From JBBDIK01 sp040880465 (GTDB taxonomy: Bacteria > Actinomycetota > UBA4738 > JBBDHU01): DNA of 64,000 nt. This document shows positions 15,145-25,066 of the stretch, piece by piece. Both the position numbers and the translations under genes were made by a program. The DNA lies in contig JBBDIK010000012.1 of assembly GCA_040880465.1 (NCBI GenBank), forward strand, positions 124,001 to 188,000, written 5' to 3'. The notes under the pieces were generated by a model that was not told where the DNA came from, ran no database searches, and worked only from the letters and a program-made list of their open reading frames with translations. Within the stretch, counting starts at the first letter, position 1. Every line of letters starts with the position of its first letter.

Positions 15145-17124
15145 ATGAAGCAGCGCTACGCGCGGCTGACGGAGCCCATGGTCCGTGACAACGGATCCCT
15201 GCGCCAGGCGAGCTGGGAGGAGGCCCTCACCCGGGCCGCCGAAGGGTTCTCCGTCGCGCAGGCGAAGGGACCGCAGGCGCTCGGTGTGTTCAGCTGCTCC
15301 AAGGCCTCGAACGAGATGAACTTCCTCGCCGGGAAGTTCGCCCGTCAGGTCATGGGCACGAACAACATCGATAGCTGCAACCGCACCTGACACGCTCCCA
15401 GCGTCGTCGGTCTGGCGACGGTATTCGGAGCAGGTGGCGGGACAAGTTCATACGCGGAGATCGAAGACACGGACCTCATCGTGATGTGGGGGTCGAACGC
15501 GCGCGAAACGCATCCGATCTTCTTCCACCATGTCCTGAAGGGCATCAACAACGGCGCCAAGATGTACGCGGTCGACCCGCGCCGTACGTCCTCGGCCGAG
15601 TGGGCCGATGTCTGGCTCGGCATCGACGTGGGCACCGACATCGCCCTCTCGAACGCCGTCGCCCGGGAGATCATCGCGGCGGATCTGCACCACAAGGAGT
15701 TCATCGAACGCGGCACGACCGGCTTCGCCGAGTACGCGGCCAGTGTCGAGGAGTGGACCCTCGAGCGCGGTGAGGCCGAGACCGGTGTCCCGGCCGACGT
15801 CATCCGCGACCTCGCACACACGATGGGCCTCGCCGACCGCGTTCAGATCTGCTGGACGCTCGGGATAACCGAACATCACAACGCGGTGGACAACGTCCTC
15901 AGTCTGATCAACCTCGCGCTCCTCACCGGGAACGTCGGTCGATACGGCTGCGGCGTCAACCCGCTCCGAGGACAGAACAACGTCCAGGGCGGTGGTGACA
16001 TGGGCGCGATCCCGAACAAGCTCTCCGGGTTCCAGGACATAGAGGAGAACCACGAGGCTCGTCGGCGGTTCGAGTCGGCGTGGGACTGCACGATCCAGCC
16101 GAAGTACGGGTGGCACCTCACGCAGATGTTCGAGGCGATGGCGCGCAAGGAGTTGACGCACCTGTACGTGATCGGAGAGAACCCCGCTCAGTCCGAGGCC
16201 GATGCGAATCACGCCAACCACGTCCTGGAGGGGCTGGAATTCATGGCCGTCCAGGACATCTTCTTGACGCGAACCGCGGAGATGGCGGATGTCGTGTTCC
16301 CGGCATCGGCTTCTTGGTGCGAGTCCGAGGGGACCGTCACCAATTCGGAACGCCGCGTTCAGCGCGTGCGGAAGGCGCTCGACCCCCCGGGGAACGCGCG
16401 CGACGATATGCAGATCATCGCTGATCTCGCGGGGCGGCTCGGCCGCACGTGGGACTACGGTGCCGAGCCGCGCGAGATGGCCGAGAACGTCTGGAACGAA
16501 CTGCGCTCCCTCTCGCCCATGCACACCGGCATGAGCTACGAGCGTCTGGAAACCGAAGGCGGCTTGCAGTGGCCGTGCACGAGCGATGACGACCCCGGGG
16601 CCACCTTCCTGCACGGACGCCTTTGGTCGACGGATCCCGACGAACGCGGCATCCCGGCGCCGTTCAGCGTGGTCCTCCACGAGTTGCCCGTCGACGAGCT
16701 GGATGATGATTTCCCGCTGCGTCTCACGACCGTGCGGAACCTCTCCGACTACAACACCGGGGTCCAGACCAGTGGCTACTCCTCGCCGCTCCGGCGTGAC
16801 GAGGCGCTCTGCGTCTCGCCCGAGGACGGCGAGCGGTACCAGGTCAAGGACGGTGAGGTGGTCAAGGTCAGTTCCCGGCGAGGGTCGCTCCAGGCGCCGG
16901 TTCGCTACGATCCCGCCCTGCGCCCGGGGCTCGTCTCGATGACCCTTCACTTCCCGGACGAAGTCGAGGTGAACGTGCTGACCATCGAAGCGACCGATCC
17001 GAAGTCCGGGACCGCGGAGTTCAAGGCGACGGCCGTGCGGATCGACAAGCTCGCCAACGGCTCCGGCAACGGCCGTGGCGCCGGCGCGGGACCGGAAAAG
17101 AGCTCCGCCGGGGTGGACGCCTAA
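15145..17124 (+). CDS. fdhA: Formate dehydrogenase catalytic subunit, selenocysteine-containing, lacking its Fe4S4 domain
   Basis: This is the molybdopterin catalytic part of an NAD-linked formate dehydrogenase (FdsA/FdhA type), about 659 residues. TGA at 15388-15390 is read as selenocysteine 82. It follows SCNRT and precedes HAPSVVGLA, the same place as the active-site Sec of E. coli FdhF (ARV-U-HGPSVAG). The frame continues to 17124 with LGITEHHNAVDN, LLTGNVGRYGCGVNPLRGQ and a C-terminal dinucleotide-binding domain. The usual N-terminal Fe4S4 domain (CxxCxxxC...CxKG) is absent here. It is encoded at the end of the gene at 19004-19984. ATG 15145 has a good ribosome site; an in-frame GTG lies at 15139. 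The Sec genes (selABCD) must lie outside the window. Confidence 0.93.
15388..15420 (+). promoter_or_regulatory. fdhA: UGA selenocysteine codon with SECIS-like hairpin
   Basis: After the UGA, CGTCG (15402-15406) pairs with CGACG (15416-15420), leaving a 9-base loop TCGGTCTGG. The GGTCTG in the loop lies at the same distance from the UGA as the SelB-binding loop of the E. coli fdhF SECIS element, whose loop contains GGUCU as I recall it. This supports recoding rather than a nonsense mutation. Confidence 0.8.
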
Positions 17125-17126
17125 AC

Positions 17127-19003
<1,877 letters not shown>

Positions 19004-19007
<4 letters not shown>

Positions 19008-19984
19008 GCCAGGCCGTCCCCCTCGCGCCGCCGAAGCGCCTGGTCGATATGGAGGTAGATGGCAAGCAGGTGCGGGTTCCCGAGGATCGGACCATCCTGG
19101 AGGCGCTCCGGGGCGAGGGCGTGGATACCCCGACCCTGTGCTACCTCGAGAACCTCACGCCGGTGAACGTCTGCCGTGTATGCGTCGTGGAGGTCGAAGG
19201 CTCGCGAACGCTGGTTCCTTCGTGTTCGCGCAAGGTCGAACCGGGGATGGTCGTCAAGACGGACTCGGACCGCGTCAAGCACTCACGCAAGCTCGTCCTC
19301 GAACTGCTGTCCTCATCGGTCGATATGTCCCTGGTCGATGAGGACACCCAGCGGTGGATGTCCGAGTACGAGGCCGAGCCGGAGAAGTTCGGGCCCGCGG
19401 CAGCGCCGGCAGAGGCCGGCGAACGGGACGCGGCGCATCCCGGGCACCATCACGAGCCGGATGGGTCGGTTGTCGCGACCGTCGCGCAGCCGGTCAAGAT
19501 CGACAACGACCTCTACGTCCGTGACTACGCTAAGTGCATCCTCTGCTACAAGTGCGTCGAGGCATGTGGGGTCGACGCCCAGAACACCTTCGCGATCGCG
19601 GTTGCGGGGCGGGGGTTCGACGCGCGGATCTCGACGGAGTACGCGATCACGCTCCCCGAGTCAGCATGCGTGTACTGCGGGAACTGTATCGGCGTCTGTC
19701 CGACTAACGCGTTGATGTTCAACAGCGAGTACCAGATGCGGGAAGCGGGTACGTGGGACGAGTCGGAGCAGACCGTGTCACAGACCATCTGCCCGTACTG
19801 CGGGGTCGGATGCAACTTGGAGCTCCATGTCCAGGACAACCGGATCGTGAAGGTGACCTCGCCGATGGACCACGCCATCACCAACGGTCATCTGTGCATC
19901 AAGGGACGCTTCGGGTGGGAGTTCGTGCAGGAGCCCGCAGCCGTCGGGAAGCAGGACGCAGCCGCCGGGGGGTCCGACGCCTAG
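19004..19984 (+). CDS. Formate dehydrogenase Fe-S subunit carrying the FdsA N-terminal half
   Basis: This 326-residue protein equals the N-terminal third of FdsA/NuoG. It contains a plant-type [2Fe-2S] domain (TLCYLENLTPVNVCRVC), the His-Cys segment (KHSRKL), and two [4Fe-4S] ferredoxin motifs (CILCYKCVEAC, CVYCGNCIGVCP). It ends with the Fe4S4 domain normally at the start of the Mo subunit (CPYCGVGC...CIKGRFGWEFV). It stops exactly where the upstream fdhA product begins in the canonical order. The two therefore complement each other, 326 + 659 residues against about 960 for a one-piece FdsA. The GTG start overlaps the NuoEF stop. A His-rich GHHHE linker lies near residue 148. Confidence 0.92.
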
Positions 19985-20003
19985 CGTTCCGGCCGTCACC
20001 GGG

Positions 20004-20612
20004 GTGGTGCTGGCGGGTGGCCGGTCCTCGCGCTTCGGCGAACGCGACAAGCTGGCGGAACCGTATCTCGGGGAACCGCTTCTGCATCGTCCGGTCAGAG
20101 CGCTGGACGAACTATGCGAGGAGATTATCGTCGTCATCGCCCCCGAGGCGGCGGAACCGGTACTGCCGGAGGTCACAGCGGACGTTCGGGTGATAAGGGA
20201 TACGCGCGCGGACCAGGGACCGCTCGTCGGTCTGACCTCCGCCCTGGGAGTCGTGTGGACCGAGCTTGCCCTGACCGTCGGCGGTGACATGCCCGAGCTC
20301 TCGGTCGACGTCCTTCGGGGGATGGTCCGCGCGGCCAGTGCCCGGGCTGACCTGTCCGCGGTCGTCCTCGCCGACGGGGATGGTTGGCGACCCCTTCCGC
20401 TGATCGTCCGTCCCGATGTTCGGCGGGAAGCGCAGGTCCTGCTCCGGCACCCGGGAGCGGGGCTCCGGGACCTCGTCCGCGCGGTCCCCTTCGAGGTCGT
20501 CCCCGAGGATGCCTGGCGGCGCTTCGACCCGTCGGGGAAGACGCTCTCGGATATCGATACTCCGTGGGATCTGCCGGGTGGTGGGGGACCGGGAACTACG
20601 ACACCTGACTAG
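20004..20612 (+). CDS. mobA: Molybdenum cofactor guanylyltransferase
   Basis: MobA attaches GMP to molybdopterin, producing the bis-MGD cofactor used by formate dehydrogenase. The nucleotide-binding motif VVLAGGRSSRFGERDKL begins at the first residue, and the VGGDMPEL metal-binding motif follows near residue 92. The length of 202 aa is normal. GTG 20004 is the first usable start, 19 bases after the Fe-S subunit stop. This suggests the gene is the last member of the formate dehydrogenase operon. The protein ends in a Gly/Thr-rich tail. CTP-using MobA-like proteins (MocA) share the fold, but the operon context favours MobA. Confidence 0.9.
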   Translation: MVLAGGRSSRFGERDKLAEPYLGEPLLHRPVRALDELCEEIIVVIAPEAAEPVLPEVTADVRVIRDTRADQGPLVGLTSALGVVWTELALTVGGDMPELSVDVLRGMVRAASARADLSAVVLADGDGWRPLPLIVRPDVRREAQVLLRHPGAGLRDLVRAVPFEVVPEDAWRRFDPSGKTLSDIDTPWDLPGGGGPGTTTPD

Positions 20613-20635
20613 CGCTCCGCAAGTAGCTCGGTAGC

Positions 20636-21940
20636 GTGAGCGGACCGGCCGTGCCAGACTCGAGGGCGATGGGCCTCCACCGGTTGTCCGCACCGCTCAC
20701 GGCGTTCTCCTTGGCCTTCCTCGTCGCCACCGGGTCGGCCCAGGCTGTGCCGGGCGACCTGGATACGAGTTTCAGCGGTGACGGGTTCACGACCGTCTCG
20801 GCCGAACTGGGCGACGAGTTCATCAACGGTATCGACGAAGGGAACGGGAAACTCGTCGGGGCCGGATGGACCTCCGATACCGTCGATCGGAACGCCTTGC
20901 TCATCCGTCTCAAGGGGGGCGGCGCGGTCGATACGAGCTTCTCCGGCGACGGGATGGTCGTGACCGGTGGCTCGGCAGACGAGGGATGGACGGATGTGGT
21001 CGCGCTGGAGGACGGATCCGTCGTCGCCGTCGGCGCATTCCCGGGCGGGGGCGGGGGGCGCGTGGCGCTCGCGAGCTACACGTCGGGCGGTGGCCGCGAC
21101 CGGGCTTTCGGTCGCAAGGGGATCCGGTACGCGAACCTCGATCCGGGGGCAGAGCGGCCCGAGGCGTTGGTCAAGATGGGCTCGTCCTATTACGTGGTCG
21201 GTTCGCTCGGATCCTCGCCGAACATGGACATGTTCATCGCGCGATTCAACGGGTCGAACGGGCGCCTGGACCAGTCGTACGCAGCCGGCGGGGTTCGTCG
21301 GATCGACATCGGACTCAACGACACCGCGTACTCGCTCCATCGGACCCAGGACGGCGGGATGGCGATCGGCGGAACGGCCCAGCCGTCGGCATCTTTCCAG
21401 ATGGCCCTGGCGAAGGTGAGCGCCGCCGGGAATCTCGTCAACGGGTTCGGGGACGGCGGGGGGACGACGACGCTCGGGGTCTCCGGAGCCAACGCGGGCT
21501 ACGACCTGTCGCGCGACGGATCCAGGATCGTGCTGGCCGGCCGTTCCCTCGGGATCACCTACGACCCGGCGATCGCCATCTTCAAGGCTGATGGGTCACC
21601 CGATACGTCCTTCGACGGCGACGGATTCCGCAGCTACCCGATCTCACCGAGCGATGGGCGGTTCGCCAGCGTGTTCGTGACGCCGGATGGCATCATCGCG
21701 GCTGGCCAGGGGAGCAGCGGCATCGATCAGGACTTCCTGCTGATGCGGGTGAGCAGGTCAACGGGCGCGCCGGACGCCACGTTCGGCGGCGGCGACGGGA
21801 TGGTCTTCACTAACCTCGGCTCGGACCAAGACGCCGCTACCGATACGACGCTGGTTGGCAACACGGTCTACCTCGGCGGCTGGGCGGACGTGGGGCCAAC
21901 GTTCTCGGAAGCGGCCTTCGCCCGCTACGACCTGACGTAG
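20636..21940 (+). CDS. Secreted delta-60 repeat (beta-propeller-like) protein
   Basis: This is a 434-residue exported protein of unknown role. It has an N-terminal signal peptide (MGLHRLSAPLTAFSLAFLVA, cleavage after GSAQA). Repeats of about 55-60 residues follow, marked by LDTSFSGDGF, VDTSFSGDGM, PDTSFDGDGF and PDATFGGGDGM. These are delta-60 repeats, thought to form a propeller-like fold. The upstream GTG 20636 gives 11 extra residues. ATG 20669 gives a signal peptide directly at the N-terminus and may be the true start. It follows mobA by 23 bases but is functionally unrelated as far as can be seen. Confidence 0.85.
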   Translation: MSGPAVPDSRAMGLHRLSAPLTAFSLAFLVATGSAQAVPGDLDTSFSGDGFTTVSAELGDEFINGIDEGNGKLVGAGWTSDTVDRNALLIRLKGGGAVDTSFSGDGMVVTGGSADEGWTDVVALEDGSVVAVGAFPGGGGGRVALASYTSGGGRDRAFGRKGIRYANLDPGAERPEALVKMGSSYYVVGSLGSSPNMDMFIARFNGSNGRLDQSYAAGGVRRIDIGLNDTAYSLHRTQDGGMAIGGTAQPSASFQMALAKVSAAGNLVNGFGDGGGTTTLGVSGANAGYDLSRDGSRIVLAGRSLGITYDPAIAIFKADGSPDTSFDGDGFRSYPISPSDGRFASVFVTPDGIIAAGQGSSGIDQDFLLMRVSRSTGAPDATFGGGDGMVFTNLGSDQDAATDTTLVGNTVYLGGWADVGPTFSEAAFARYDLT

Positions 21941-21969
21941 TCGCTCGCCTGCGCTTGGCGTCGTCCGGC

Positions 21970-21975
21970 TAGACT
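21970..21975 (+). promoter_or_regulatory. Putative -10 (TAGACT) of a leaderless EEP-family mRNA
   Basis: TAGACT lies 10 bases before the GTG start of the endonuclease/exonuclease/phosphatase-family gene, consistent with a leaderless or nearly leaderless transcript. Confidence 0.45.
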
Positions 21976-21985
21976 GCCCGCCCTC

Positions 21986-22687
21986 GTGAACATCAGGGTG
22001 CTGGTCTACAACGTCCATGGGTTCCGATCCGGAGCCGACGACGTGGCGGCGGCGGTCGCCGATGCGCGGCCCGACATCGCCTTGATCAACGAATGCGGTT
22101 CGTACAGGAAGCTCGGCAGGTTCGCGGAGCTCATGGAGATGCGGGCGACGTCCACGCCGCTGCCAAGGGTGCGCCGCGCCGCCCGCAACGCGATCCTCGT
22201 GCGGCGACCGTGGAAGGTGGCGGCATCTCGCACCGTGGCCCTTCCGCGCGGGCAGAAGCGTGCCTACCCTCGCGCGCTCCTCGCCGCTCAGGTGCACGAC
22301 GAATACGGTGCGGGAGCGAGCCTCAACGTCCTCTGCACGCATCTCGGGTTGCTCCCGGGGGAACGGGCGGTACATGCCGGACGGATCCTGGACACCGTCG
22401 CAGGAACGGCCGGCCCGTTGCTCATCGGTGGGGACCTGAACGAGCGTCCTGGTCAGCCGGCAGCGGCCGCGTTCGGGACTCGTCTGTGGGATACCTGGAT
22501 CAGAGTGGGACCTTCGACGGGGGAGACGTTCCCGGCGTCCGCGCCCGAAGCGCGCATCGACTATCTGTTCGCCTCCGAGGACCTCACGCCCCGCCGGGCT
22601 GTAGTGCTCGGGAGCCCTGCGGCCAAGGCCGCATCCGACCACTTGCCCCTGGTCGTGGACCTCGCCAACGGATACAGTTCCGGCTGA
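21986..22687 (+). CDS. Endonuclease/exonuclease/phosphatase family protein
   Basis: This is a 233-residue metal-dependent phosphoesterase. The fold is recognisable from VLVYNVHGFRSG at the start, the catalytic-region NVLCTHLGL, the metal-binding GGDLNERPG and the C-terminal ASDHLPLVVDL. The position of the usual acidic metal ligand reads ALINECGSY. Substrates of this superfamily range from DNA to phospholipids and sugar phosphates, so none is assigned. No signal peptide is present. The stop overlaps the ATG of the lipoprotein gene (ATGA). Confidence 0.85.
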   Translation: MNIRVLVYNVHGFRSGADDVAAAVADARPDIALINECGSYRKLGRFAELMEMRATSTPLPRVRRAARNAILVRRPWKVAASRTVALPRGQKRAYPRALLAAQVHDEYGAGASLNVLCTHLGLLPGERAVHAGRILDTVAGTAGPLLIGGDLNERPGQPAAAAFGTRLWDTWIRVGPSTGETFPASAPEARIDYLFASEDLTPRRAVVLGSPAAKAASDHLPLVVDLANGYSSG

Positions 22688-23217
22688 TGCGCTTCCCTGC
22701 CTTCCCCGGGGCCTTCCCCAGGCTCGTCATCAGCGCCGCCGCGGCGCTGCTCCTGCTCATGGGCTGTTCGAACACGACATCTTCGACCGGGGCCGACGCG
22801 AAAGTGGTCCTAGACGGCGCGCAGGTCGACTCCGAGTTCCGGCAGATCGATTCCCGGTGGGACGAGGAGAACACGGTTCCGGTCCGTGTCCTGGTCGGTC
22901 CCGCCCGCAAGGTCACCGCCAACCTCGTGACCCTTCCCGACAGTTTCGAGAAGACCGAACCGACCGAGGAGGACCTCGCGAGAGGACCGCAGGGCCAGCT
23001 CATCGTCGCGAAATGGTCGGGACCGAGTTCCAGCGGCGGCAGCTGCGCGGTCCGGCTGATCCGGGTTCCGTCGGCCCTCGTCGAGGGCGGGGAGAGCCGA
23101 GTCGAGGTTGCCGGAGATGAGGCGGCGGTGGAGGTATCGGTGGCATGTCGTCCGCCCGAGCGCGATGAGAAAGACGGGAACGGCGGGAAGGGCGGCAAGG
23201 AGCAAGGGGGCGTCTAA
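22687..23217 (+). CDS. Lipoprotein of unknown function
   Basis: This is a 176-residue predicted lipoprotein. A basic and hydrophobic N-terminus (residues 1-25) ends in the lipobox LLLLMGCSN, so Cys 27 would be lipidated and the protein anchored on the outer face of the membrane. The mature part has no recognised domain. It holds two further cysteines (GGSCAV and VACRPP) that could form a disulfide. The end is a charged Gly/Lys-rich tail. Its ATG overlaps the stop of the EEP gene, suggesting co-expression. Confidence 0.75.
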   Translation: MRFPAFPGAFPRLVISAAAALLLLMGCSNTTSSTGADAKVVLDGAQVDSEFRQIDSRWDEENTVPVRVLVGPARKVTANLVTLPDSFEKTEPTEEDLARGPQGQLIVAKWSGPSSSGGSCAVRLIRVPSALVEGGESRVEVAGDEAAVEVSVACRPPERDEKDGNGGKGGKEQGGV

Positions 23218-23348
23218 CTGCGCCGGCCGACGCCGGTGTTGCGGAACATGGTGCTGATGACGTAGATGCCGAACAGTCCAGCGGCTCCGACGAGACCGAC
23301 GAGTAGCACGATGAAGAACCACTCCAGGAATCCCCACGCCGCCAGCAT
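23214..23348 (-). CDS. Small single-pass membrane protein (44 aa)
   Basis: A 44-residue frame on the minus strand begins MLAAWGFLEWFFIVLLVGLV and carries one continuous hydrophobic stretch (about 4-33). It ends in a polar RNTGVGRRS tail. It fills the gap between the lipoprotein and plsC genes, overlapping the end of the lipoprotein gene by 4 bases. Codon use is GC-rich and regular. Small size means it could be missed by annotation. The function is unknown. Confidence 0.55.
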   Translation of the reverse strand: MLAAWGFLEWFFIVLLVGLVGAAGLFGIYVISTMFRNTGVGRRS

Positions 23349-23421
23349 CCGCTCGTCTCCCGTGTCCTGCCGCGGGCGGTAGTGTAGTACCGACCCGCCC
23401 TGCCGGCCCCCGGGGAGGCCC

Positions 23422-24231
23422 GTGTTCTTCTACTGGTTGATCAAGAACGTGCTCGGCGGACCGATCGTCCGCCTCCTGTACCGACCTCGCTCGCAGGGTG
23501 CCGAACGGGTGCCCACGGAGGGGCCGGTGATCCTGGCGGCCAACCACCTCTCGTTCCTCGACAGCATCTTCATCCCCCTGTTCCTGCCCCGCCCGGTGAT
23601 CTTCCTGGGAAAGTCGGAGTACTTCGAGCGTCGCCGGACCGCCTGGTTCTTCCGTCTCGTCGGGGTCATCCCCGTTCGGCGGGATAGCGGGACCGCAGCC
23701 GAGGCCGCATTGCGCGCCGGGCTCGAGGTCCTGAAGGAGGGGGGGGTCATCGGGATCTACCCGGAGGGAACCCGGAGCCCCGACGGACGCGTCTATCGCG
23801 GGAAGACCGGCGTGGCCCGCCTGGCGCTGGCTGCCGACGCCCCGGTGGTGCCCGTCGTCGTGTTCGGAACGCGCGACCTGCAGCCCCCGAACCGTCGGTT
23901 GCCGAAGCTGTCCGGGCGCGTTCGCGTCGCCTACGGCGAGCCGCTGACCTTCGAGAAGTACCGAGGCCGAGCGAACGATAAGTATGCCCTCCGCCGGGTC
24001 ACGGACGAGATCATGTTCGAGATCATGATGCTCTCCGGCCAGGAGTACGTGGACGAGTACGCGGCCCGGGCGAGGAGCCGTATGGATGCACAGGTGGACG
24101 TCTCGGAGGGCCCGGGCGCCTCCGACGGTTCCGCGGCCTCGGATATCGCGGGGCACACCCCCAAGGAGACTCCGGCGCAAGACGACGCGGCTTCGGGAAC
24201 GGACCGCCCGGATGATCATCGGCGCCGGTAG
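23422..24231 (+). CDS. plsC: 1-acyl-sn-glycerol-3-phosphate acyltransferase (PlsC family)
   Basis: This is a membrane-associated acyltransferase that adds a fatty acid to lysophosphatidate in phospholipid synthesis. Motif I is NHLSFLD (the HX4D box is HLSFLD), motif III is YPEGTRSPDG, and the phosphate-binding R follows. The core spans residues about 25-200. A charged, Ala/Ser-rich tail of about 45 residues is extra. GTG 23422 is preceded by GGGGAGGC. It is divergent from the 44-aa membrane protein. Many actinobacteria have several PlsC paralogues, so the substrate could be another lysolipid. Confidence 0.9.
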   Translation: MFFYWLIKNVLGGPIVRLLYRPRSQGAERVPTEGPVILAANHLSFLDSIFIPLFLPRPVIFLGKSEYFERRRTAWFFRLVGVIPVRRDSGTAAEAALRAGLEVLKEGGVIGIYPEGTRSPDGRVYRGKTGVARLALAADAPVVPVVVFGTRDLQPPNRRLPKLSGRVRVAYGEPLTFEKYRGRANDKYALRRVTDEIMFEIMMLSGQEYVDEYAARARSRMDAQVDVSEGPGASDGSAASDIAGHTPKETPAQDDAASGTDRPDDHRRR

Positions 24232-24247
24232 TTCGGCGGACCTCGGG

Positions 24248-24253
24248 TATACT
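24248..24253 (+). promoter_or_regulatory. Putative -10 (TATACT) of the ABC exporter operon
   Basis: TATACT lies 30 bases before the ABC ATPase ATG and overlaps the left arm of the palindrome at 24251-24265. A GGGAGAGGG ribosome site follows. Confidence 0.5.
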
Positions 24254-24265
24254 TACGCTGTAAGT
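24251..24265. promoter_or_regulatory. Palindromic operator overlapping the ABC exporter promoter
   Basis: ACTTACGCTGTAAGT is a 15-base inverted repeat (ACTTAC-GCT-GTAAGT) covering the end of the -10 box and the likely transcription start. This is an ideal repressor position. The form is typical of TetR-family sites. No TetR gene is in the window, so the regulator would be encoded elsewhere. Confidence 0.55.
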
Positions 24266-24283
24266 CGACTGGGAGAGGGCCGC

Positions 24284-25066
24284 ATGGAACTGATCGTCGA
24301 GGCGCGCGGCGTTCGCAAGGTCTATCACGCAGGGACCGACGTCGAGGCGTTGAAGGGCGTCGATGTCGATGTCGCGACCGGTGAGATGGTCGCCATCATG
24401 GGTCCGTCGGGGTCCGGCAAGACGACCCTGCTGAACTGTCTGTCCGGCCTGGAGTCGATCGATGAGGGAACGATCCTCGTCGACGGGCAGGACCTCGCGG
24501 AGCTGTCGGACAACGCGCGAACGGAGTGGCGGGGCAAGTCCATGGGGTTCATCTTCCAGGCGTTCAACCTCTTGCCGGTGCTCTCGGCCGCGGAGAACGT
24601 CGAGATGCCGCTGCTCCTGCTCGGGACGAAACAGCGGGAGGCCCGGCGGCGCGCGAACGAGATGCTCGAGATGGTGGGACTGGCGGGGCGGGAGAAGCAT
24701 CGCCCGGATCAACTCTCCGGGGGTGAACAGCAGCGCGTCGCCGTGGCGCGAGCACTCGTGCACCGCCCGGCGGTCATCTGGGCGGACGAACCTACCGGGA
24801 ACCTCGATTCCGAATCGACCGAAACGATCATGGATCTGCTGATCCGCATGAACGGGGATGGGCAGACGATCGTTCTGGTTACCCACAGCCAAGAGGTCGC
24901 AGACCTGACACAGCGGGTGATCCGGGTTCGTGACGGCATGATCGAAGGCGGTTCGAGAACGGCGGGCGACACGACGCATGCAGGCCACGCCGACGAGGCA
25001 GACGGTGACGCGCCCCCCTCGGACGACGCGGCCGATGACGCAGCCCCTGCGGACACCCTCTCGTGA
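24284..25066 (+). CDS. ABC transporter ATP-binding protein (MacB/LolD type)
   Basis: This ATPase powers the adjacent FtsX-like permease. Walker A is GPSGSGKTT, the Q-loop follows at FQAFNL, the signature is LSGGEQQRVAVARAL, Walker B is VIWADEPTGNLDS and the switch histidine is VTHSQE. The length is 260 aa including a C-terminal Asp/Ala-rich tail of about 35 residues not usual in the family. The permease GTG overlaps the stop (GTGA). The promoter carries a palindromic operator. Such pairs export lipoproteins, peptides or antibiotics, or act in mechanotransduction. Confidence 0.93.
   Translation: MELIVEARGVRKVYHAGTDVEALKGVDVDVATGEMVAIMGPSGSGKTTLLNCLSGLESIDEGTILVDGQDLAELSDNARTEWRGKSMGFIFQAFNLLPVLSAAENVEMPLLLLGTKQREARRRANEMLEMVGLAGREKHRPDQLSGGEQQRVAVARALVHRPAVIWADEPTGNLDSESTETIMDLLIRMNGDGQTIVLVTHSQEVADLTQRVIRVRDGMIEGGSRTAGDTTHAGHADEADGDAPPSDDAADDAAPADTLS

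Noticed and set aside
15122..15148. Leaderless 8-codon upstream ORF overlapping the fdhA ATG
   Set aside because: Although it ends in an ATGA overlap, its ATG lies only one base after the -10 box, so it would not be inside the transcript.
15139..15390. fdhA as a truncated pseudogene ending at TGA 15388
   Set aside because: The frame continues without gaps for 578 codons with full family similarity, the TGA is at the known Sec position, and a SECIS-like hairpin follows.
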